In this document: positions 36,601 to 46,100 of the stretch, in pieces
Layout of the letters: the number at the start of each line of letters is the position of its first letter
How positions within the stretch are numbered: the stretch's first letter is position 1
Source: Paragorgia papillata
Taxonomy: Eukaryota > Cnidaria > Anthozoa > Scleralcyonacea > Coralliidae
Assembly (NCBI GenBank): GCA_035771165.1
Contig: JAWNZC010000314.1
Span: forward strand, 1-64,000
Length of the DNA: 64,000 bases
Direction: 5' to 3'
The notes under the pieces: model-generated
Database searches by the model: none
The model's input: only the letters and a program-made list of their open reading frames with translations
What the model was told of the DNA's origin: nothing
Translations under genes and position numbers: made by a program

Positions 36601-39600
36601 ACTCGCATCACGTGTTTTATCAGATCTAAAACACTCGGGCTGCGCCCTCGTGGTTTTAAATCTGATAAAACACTCCTGCTCGTGTTTTAAATATTACGTA
36701 ACTTGCCACTATACCAATTTTTAAATTTCTATTTCAAGAATCTAATTTCACCAAGATGATTTTACCTGGTATGATCGAATTAGAGAATAAACTGCTAAAT
36801 GTTTCTGAATGGTGTCATGTGTTGGCAATCGGTCTCCCACATCAGGTAAACTAACTTCAGTCGATTCTTTTGGGTGAAGCTGTGCAGGCACCAGCGAAGG
36901 AGGAGAAGTGTACGCACTGCCTGGTTTCACATCACTTTGAACCATTTTGAAGTAAGCATTCCAAGACTGAAAAGAACAAAATAACAATTTAGCAACAGTA
37001 AACATTGTAAAAGACACTCAGAGACTGTATACAGTGACCTCAGTGGCGTAACTCCTATCCTAACCCTGCCCGGCAAGAGCCGGGGGCCCCCTGAGCCAGG
37101 ATGTCGGATGTCCTTTATGGGGATTCCGACATTCCGTCATTTTCACGTATTTATTGGGAAATCGTCAGTCGTCGTTGAACTGGATATAGTTTTCCATCAT
37201 TTAAATATTGGTACCGAAGTTTCAAGCAGTTTCATAAAAAATACAGAACGTTGCAACAGGTTAATAGATACGAAAATGAATTTCTATTCTGCTGCTTGTC
37301 CCAGGCCTTTTGCTCACGGTCAAATTACCGTTTTTGCGCATGCAGTTAGAAGTTAGACTAACCATTTTTGTGTTCACCCAAATCATAAAAACAAAATGTT
37401 TTATTTTTGCTGTTAATGCAGCAGTGTAAGAGTCAGGTTAGTTTGTTTTGTATGTAGTTACGTGATTACGGTATTTTCGTCAGTGACTATATTCTTGATA
37501 TAAGACGGCTTTACCTGCCGGTATTAACGGGTTGATAAATATCCTTATAATCCAACAAACGTTTGATATATATAATGATAAATTTCCCCTTGTTATACCG
37601 ATTAATGTTTTGGAAAATCACTGAAATCAGAAATCGCTGAAAATGCACTTCTGGGGCATGTGAAATTCAATTTGGGGGCTTCGCGCCTTAGGCCCAGGGC
37701 CGGGGGGCCCTTTTCAGTTTGAGCCAGGGGCACCCTAGCCCAAAAAGTTACGCCACTGAGTGACATGAACATGTTATAGGAAGGTAAGTCACTCTCACCA
37801 GTTCACAGTAGCTCACCAAAGCTATACATTGTCTTCATGAATAAAATGCTTAATTGGACTTAAGTTCATATATACAGTTTATAAAATACCGTAGAGTCTT
37901 GGAACCTCTAAGGGCGGCTACTTTAAGAAGGGCGGTTACTTTCGGAGAGTGGTTACTTTCGAGTTGATATTTTTAGTTGGGAAGAAGCCGCAAAAGACCG
38001 AACTAGCTTGGAGGGCTAAGCTGAAGAAGGGAATGTCGCATGTGGAGGAGAAGAGAAAGATAAAAGCACAGAGCAAACATGACGTATACGACATGGGACT
38101 ACAGTTGACTCTCCCGTAAGCGGACACCCTCGGGAATCTAAAAAAGTGTCCATAAGTGGAGTTGAACGCTAACGGGAATAGTTCTCGGAAGCGGACACTT
38201 GTCGAATATATGAGTTTTGTCCGCCTACAGGAGCTCAGGGACGTAGCCAGGGGGGAGCCGGGGAGCCGCAGCTCCCCCCCTTTATATATAAAACAACAGA
38301 CATGTAACTAGGAAATAAACTGTAAACAGTGTATTCAATCTATACTGAGTGCATGCATTTTGAGTATCTATGTGACGTTTGCGTGTTTTGAGTATTTTAT
38401 ATGACGTTTTTTAACCTTTAGAGTCTGTAAAATCTTCCTCCAAAAGCCAGGCAATGGCATTTCAGCGACTCTTGATTTCAAAATTTCCCGGGGGAGCATG
38501 CCCCCGGACCCCTAAAAATGTATTTGATTTCGGCTTCCCCCCCCCCCCCTTTCAAAATCCTGGCTACGTCTCTGCAGGAGCTTCTACTGGTGACTTTCAA
38601 TGGTACTCACACAAAATGAAACTTAGAATGTCTTAAAATGATTGCTTGTTTTATTTAGTTATTCAAGGCTTAAATAGCCAAAAACGTTTCGCAATAAAAT
38701 GTCTGAACACCCTCTGTAACGCTCATAAGGGTTTTAGTAATTATTTTCCCGGGGTGTCCGCTTACGGGAATGTAAATACAAAAGAAAAATATAGAGTTTG
38801 ACTGAGAGTTCAAACGCGGGGTTTTGGAACGGTGTCCGTAACTGGAGCTGTCCGCTTACGAGAGTGTCCGCACAGAGAGAGTCCACTGTACTGTAGAGTT
38901 GCCAACGATTCAATGCGAACACAGCTGTGACAGGATGTTTTTACACAGAATCGAGTTGGCATCCCACGTGCGGCACTGCCAACCATCTCATCACCAATCA
39001 TAGCCGAAATGGCTGATAAACGAAGAAGAAGAAGAAACTTATTATTGTATAAGATTATTATTGTATATTAGTTTTCTTAAATTTATTTCTTCGTTGGTTT
39101 TCTTCGTGGAAAGTTTGCGCAACTATTGCCACATATAAACTTTATCATTGTGGCATTAATTAGAAAATTAGGTCATATCATAATCTGTGTAGTGCCAAAT
39201 TCATTGACAGTTTTTTTCAGACATCTTGGCTGGTATTAAAAAAATATCGAATACCGATACCGAAAAAAACCAACCCCGATAATATCGAATATATCGCTAT
39301 TTGTACAGATCAAATTTTCGGTAAATTTAATCTTGTTTTACATTACAGTCATTACACGGTACGTGAGGTAAACTACGTGTAGCAGTCGCGCGCGTTCACA
39401 CAACGCTGAAAATGTCTAAGCATGATAAATCTAAAATGTTTTACTAATTTCTAATTTTCTAAACTGCAAAAATGTAATTCTAGTTCGTACTGTTAATTTG
39501 AATATAAATAAGAAATCCACAAAATCTAGTTTAAGTTTTCTGCAAGAAACACTAACATGTTCGCCTTGTCAGCTGGCTTCAGTTGGGCTCGCTGCGGCGT

Positions 39601-42600
39601 ACCGATTTACACTGCTGGCTTGAATTGCTAAGTATCTCCGTGCAAACTGGCAAAGGAGAGGAAAATATCTCACACGCGACATAAGATTTGAAGCAGAGCT
39701 TACATGTAAGTGTGCTGCAATGCCTCATGTTCTTCACGGCCTTCTTGCACAATTGACATATGGGATGATCACTGGTATCCGTGTTGCTTTTCTTAAAATA
39801 ATTCCAAATGGGACTTCGCGCATTAGGCATGATGAACACTGAACAGAATAGGACTCAATAAATCGTGTTGCGGTGTTGACTGCAGTGAGCTGTATAAATT
39901 CAGATACAGTGACAGCACACTTCGCCTATAACCAAAGTTTAAGCTGTGGAATAACTTCCTCCCCAGTGAGTCGTCTCTTGTGGCTTTCGTTAGAGAGAAT
40001 TTACATAAAATAAACATAGCGGCGTACACGATGTGAGGTAAGGGTTATTTTACAAGCACTGAAACAGGTAAAAACAATGAGCCAAACTGGTAGGGGATGG
40101 CTGAGAAACAACACTGTTAATGACATTTAAATATTACGAAGTGCAGGGGAGTAAAATTCGAAAAACTCAAGCGTAATATGTGTGTAAATGTACGTGATTA
40201 AATTTAAACGCAGGAGATTAAATTACAAGGCGCGCGGGGCTGATGGGAAGAAACACGAAAAATGGAAGCGCGCAGGGAGAGAAGGGAAGGGGCGAGAAGA
40301 GGGGAGAGACCCCCTTTCCCTCCTTCCCATCAGCCCCACGCGCCTTGTAAATTAATTTCCCCTTTCTCCCGCGTTTTACGTCGCGTTCCTCGCGCTTGAA
40401 TCACGCACATTACGCTGGAGTTTTTCGAATTTCACTCCCCTGACCCCTACTGCACATCATTTATGCTGGTGTTTTTTTACTCCCCCTATTTTAAATAAAT
40501 TCTCTCTAACGCAAGACACAAGGGACGAGTCAGTTAAAAGCATTATAAATCAAATTTTGACAGTTGACTGAGAAGCATTCTCATTCCCAGAGCCTTCACC
40601 ATGCACAAACGAAGGCTCTGGGATAATCCATCACAGGAAACAGGAAAATCTGTCGCCACTTCAAAAGAAGCCACCATTAGCTAGCCAATCAAAATACTTC
40701 CCTGTGATGGATTATCTCAGAGCCTTCGTTTGCATGCGGCAAAAGCTCCAGACAGGACTTACATGTACAACAGCTTGTACAGCAAAAACAACTGAAATTT
40801 TACCTTTCTTATTCTTGACATTTTGTACATTTTATATTAAGCACCACTCCCACCCCCCTTCCCCTCAAGTAACCCCCTACCCCAATGCTCCAAGTTTTTG
40901 TCACACCTACCTATATGTATATGCCTACCAGACCAACATGAACACAATCCTTATAATTCAGTGGGAAAAGAAAGCTGACTAGTTTTGGCTAACTAAAGAT
41001 AAGCAACACAAAACAGTCTTATCACTTATCAACATTTGTACCTAGCGGTACAGGAGAAGTAACAATAGGACTCTAGGTCCCTTACAAGGTTATCCTCCTA
41101 AGGTCTAGGTGTTGGTTTTACGGAGGGAGGAAAACCGGAGTACCTGGCGAAAAACCCTCGAAGCACAGGAGAGATCAACTAAACTCTACTCACATGAGTC
41201 CCAAGCTTGAGAACGGGGTTATTCCCAGACGGTCACCCATCCAAGTCTTGAGAACGGGGTTATTCCCAGACGGTCACCCATCCAAGTACTAACCCCGTCT
41301 AACCGGGCTTAACTATTGGTGAGAGGCAGCGCCCTAACAGCACACGCCACCCGTGCTCCCAAAGCTCAAAAAAAAGGATAATTCTGCTTTGTTGGAGCAC
41401 CCATGCCAAACATGGTATAATTCTAAAATTATCACCACCAATCGACGACGGTACCATCAAAGACTTGTCTGCAAGCTTGCGTGCCCATGCATGCTCCTTT
41501 GAATCGTGACGACGGTGGATTATTGCCAGAAACTTATTTGCATCTCATTAGTCGATGATGTCACCACCCAAAGTCGAGCATAAAAGGATCGAAACTCGTT
41601 ACATTGCTCAGATTACCCCCTATGAAGACACTAGACAGGACTCAGGAGTGTTGAAACATTGGGTCGTGAAGTGTAACTTCTTTAAGTTACATTCATACAT
41701 TTTACAAACCAGAGTAGCGTTATAGTGTGTCTGATATCACCTCTTGTTTTCATAAAGGTTGCTGAATTTCTGCAAAACTGTATTTCTCAATAGTTATACT
41801 GTAAAATATCTTTAGTGTGTTGATATAGTATATTGTATATTGAGTAGTTTTGTTTTAAACACCCACTCAACTAATCGAGAAGGCCATCATTAACTTCTTC
41901 CCTACACAATACCTTTAAAAATTGCAGTGTCATTTAATTACCATTCAAATGAGCTGATTAGTCTTTTTGAAAAGACTGTGCCAATCAGTTTAAGATTTTT
42001 AACAGCCCTGAGATGTCTGTAGAAACAAAAAAAATTCTCTAGCCCGGTTTGCCAGGATCCCAGTTGTCACAATTAACCTGGATGAAAATGTCCATGTACT
42101 GTAATCATTTTGTTCAGCAAAGTGGGCTGAAAAACTGTTGAACTCATTCTGATACGTGCTCGCTTACTTGACTGTGTGTAAATAAATATGGCTGAAAGGA
42201 ACTGAAATAAAGCAACAAAATTTTTGTGTGTTTTGTGACCAATTTTTGTGTTTGTGTGTTTTGTGACCATAGTGAAGATTTAATAAATTACAGTTAATTA
42301 TTAAAGTAGTCTTTGTGAAGATGTTTTTATGGGTTAGCCAAGACAATAACTTTTTAGTAATGATGAGCTTACAAAGATTGCATTGACACTATAATAGACT
42401 AATTAGTGTAAAACTGAAGTAAAACTTGTAACTTTGCCCTATTTACTTAATAATTGTGAATTTCGGCCTACAATCATCCACGTCAACTCACTACTCATCC
42501 CAGCTAACTGTGCCAGCCTGGTTAACTGGACATGCAAGCCCAGTCCATAATTATAATCACCCCTTATTAAAGTCCCACCCAACTTCTCTTATATTATATT

Positions 42601-43126
42601 ATATAAACTACAGTAGATGTAATGTACTGTATCAGCCAACTCCAGCTGTGCCCCCCCCCTCCCCCCCCCCCAGTGGTGCAGCCAGGTTTGACTAATTAGG
42701 TGGGCACCAAGTGGGCCAAGGCACACATTGACATTTCTAAGGGGGGCAGCTAGGATGCCTCCCGAAAATTTTTGAAATCTAGTGGTCTCTGAAATACCAT
42801 TTCCAGCATTTTGGGAGAAGACTTTATAGAATTCTGAACATTATAAAACGCCATATAAAATACCAAAATTAAAAATTTACATTACTTTTGGTAGGATTGC
42901 AACAATGTTTGTAGTCAGTTTGTGGAATAATGGATAATGTCATTAACATGGATTGGCCAGGCTTTGAGCCCAGTCTGGCCCACCCTTGGATATGCCCCTG
43001 AATACAGATGTCTAGATATAATTTTTGTGGAATTTTATCGACTATGTGATAGGATCAGACGTACTTGACATCTCGATCTACTAGTGTTGAATGATTAAAT
43101 TAAACTCGTGGACATCCATTTGCATG

Positions 43127-43177
<51 letters not shown>

Positions 43178-46100
43178 ATATATATAACATCTCCATTCTT
43201 TCCACATAGGAACTCTCAGAGTTAAATTATCCAACACGGCCAAATAACCCACCACGTGTTACCATTTTCGATTTCTTGAAAACATCGAATGTCTCATGAT
43301 CTGTCTGCAATATTTAACCCGGGCACACACAGGTTTTACCCGGGCACAGCCCCCCCCCCCCCCCCAGGCCACCCCTAGGGCTATCACCCAGGGGTTGGGA
43401 CTTGGAACAATTCGCATTTACTAAGCACTGTGGGAAAATATATCTAATTCACACCACAGAACACGATCAAGTATCGCATAGAAAATCGGCCATGCTCATG
43501 GGGCAGTCTGCAGTCCACGTGTGCATGCTGGCTCAAGTGAGTTGTTGGCCGAGCTTGATGCAAATTCACTAAATTCTAAACACACACACATGCAAAACAA
43601 TAACAAGTGAACTGTCCATTACTATATAGCCAAAAACAAAATCAAGACAAAGAAAAAATCAATCAAAGTTATCTGATAGTTGATATCTTTATTCATACTC
43701 CATAGTTGATTGGGTTTGTTTTATGTCAACTGGTCACTTCATCAGTCATCAAGTACTATACTTTCCACGACTGATTCAAACTTTGAAATCAGTTTTAAAG
43801 GCCAACTGGGTACACACATCTGCAGGGGCGGACTGGCAGCAGAAAAGTTACCGGGAAATTATATGAAAGGGGCACCTGGTTGAGTGCAAAGCTTGAAAGT
43901 ACATTGTTCTAATGGTCCCGGCTGGGGAGGTCCGGGGATATGCTCCCAGGGCTGGAAAATTTTTTAGTTTTGGGTCTCTGAAACAGCGTTTCCCACGTTT
44001 TGAGGGCACTTTTGAGAAAAATAAAAAGGTCTGAAAACACAAACGACCAGTTAAATTGAAACATCTTTATAGTGTACCGGTATCTCGTGGTCAGCTGCTG
44101 TTTGGACCCACAAGACTAGGAGTCTTCGAACAAGTGAGCGTGTCAAACTTATTGAACAACATGGTTGCTACCTCATGTTAGAGCCACATACATGTAATGG
44201 TTTACATATACATATACGTGGTTAAATCGATCTCGCAAGGTGCAATCAATCGTCATAATTATCTGCATCACAGAATAAAGTCTTTATTCTGTGTCTGCAT
44301 GGTCTTGGCAAAATAAGTAACAAAACCTACACAATAGCTGATTGGAAGTAAACAGCAGATAACAGAATATAACTGATTTTTCAAAAGTGGCCATCCATAG
44401 GATGGCTGGACGGCTGCCTGGCAAAAAGCCTGATAACCTGATTCAGAGCTTTAGCCAGGATGAGTAATTTGCCGGTCCAAAAGTGCCTGCACTAGTACTA
44501 GGGGGGGTCTGGGGGCATGCCCCCTTGGAATAAATTTGAAATCAGGTCTTCCGAAACTTAATTCTGAGCATTCTGGAAAACAAAAGTAACGTAGGAACTT
44601 GTATCTTGTGGTATTGTGGTCAAGGTATGTACAATGACTGCAAAACTAAAGCTACACAAAAGCTATAAAACTAAAGCTATTAAAGAACTAAAGACGAAAT
44701 ACTGGAGTTTAGTTTTAATAAATTCTTAGTACCCGTCCACTTTCAAAAATGCCCGTCCAAAAGACAGGTGGACGGGCCTGACTGGCTAAGCCCATGAGTG
44801 GATTACTGTTCCACGATTCAACTATACAGTTACAAAATTTATTATATACCAGAAAAATGACATATAAGGTTGCAGAGACAGTAGTTTAGAAAATACAAAT
44901 TGTATATCATTGTGTTTACAGTTTACGACTAGTAGCCTAGCAATGCAACTACTGTATAGTAACAACTGTATTTTATGTTTACGTCATGAGCTGTATTTTG
45001 TTAATTGTCTTTGTGGGGGCGCCTGAAATGGAAAACCATGGGTGCACCGGGAAATTTGCACCGGCAAATTTCCCGGTATCCCGGTGGGCCAGTACGCCTC
45101 TGCACATCTGCCAACAAAACAACCTGACTTCCTTTGGGGGTAGTAAACGGCCAACAAGCAACAGATTTTAGTCATTTTACATGGAAGTTTACGATACTAG
45201 ATTGCACCTTGTTGTTCATCTAATTTTCCCACCATATTTGATTTCAAGTCAGCAAATGCTCTGTAATACTACAATATCCCTAGTACATATCCTCTTCAAT
45301 CATTCAAATATTGTTATCTTCCTAATTTTATCGTATGAACCCACATGTACCACAATGCTCCTTCGCTCCTTATTCATCTCGCACCAGCCTTCACTTGGTC
45401 TCGCATGTATTGATGGCATTTACATGCAAGATATTCATTCTATGCATGTGTAGCTAATCCAGGTCAGCCTGGATTTCACAAGACACAACAGCGACAATTT
45501 CTGATCATGCAAGTTCAGGTTGAGGTGAGCACCGTGTGGGCATTTTAATGAAAATATATTTGAAATAAAAGGTTTCAAACTTCAGAGTAGATAGGATGTT
45601 AAATGAGCTAAAATATGACAATTTTTTCAATAAAATAATGCTACCTGAGTTCATGAGTCTTCTATTAGTGTGCTTCTTGAGTTGATTTGAAGCGATTTAT
45701 CCATGTTTTTGTTGGGGGTTTAGACCTGAATTTGTTGCCCAGTGGGGACATGGACAATCCCCCCCCCCCCCCAATGTCTAATTCCCGGGTGTTGGCCCAG
45801 GGGGGATGGGCACAATTGGAATTGTCAATTGACTGATACATAAGAATGATAAGATATTTAATCTATTAATTATGAATATCAAAGCCCAGCATATATAATA
45901 GGGAATGCTGACTATGCTGTATTGAAAGCGGTTTCAATACAGACCAAGTACAGTACATTAAATTATTTAATAAGCTTGTCAGTGCTTGACTAAATTACAT
46001 GTTTGCTTGGAGATTTTTTGGCAGATTAAAGAAAAGTTTATTACTTTCTGACGACAGACATTTAAAGCTGACGCAAGCAGGGAAACAAAAGTTAAAATTG

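Noticed and set aside
39823..40029. Possible LINE RT C-terminus (plus strand [10 protein letters not shown])
   Set aside because: Only a short resemblance to the LWN-LP motif, with an in-frame stop just before it; too weak to annotate.
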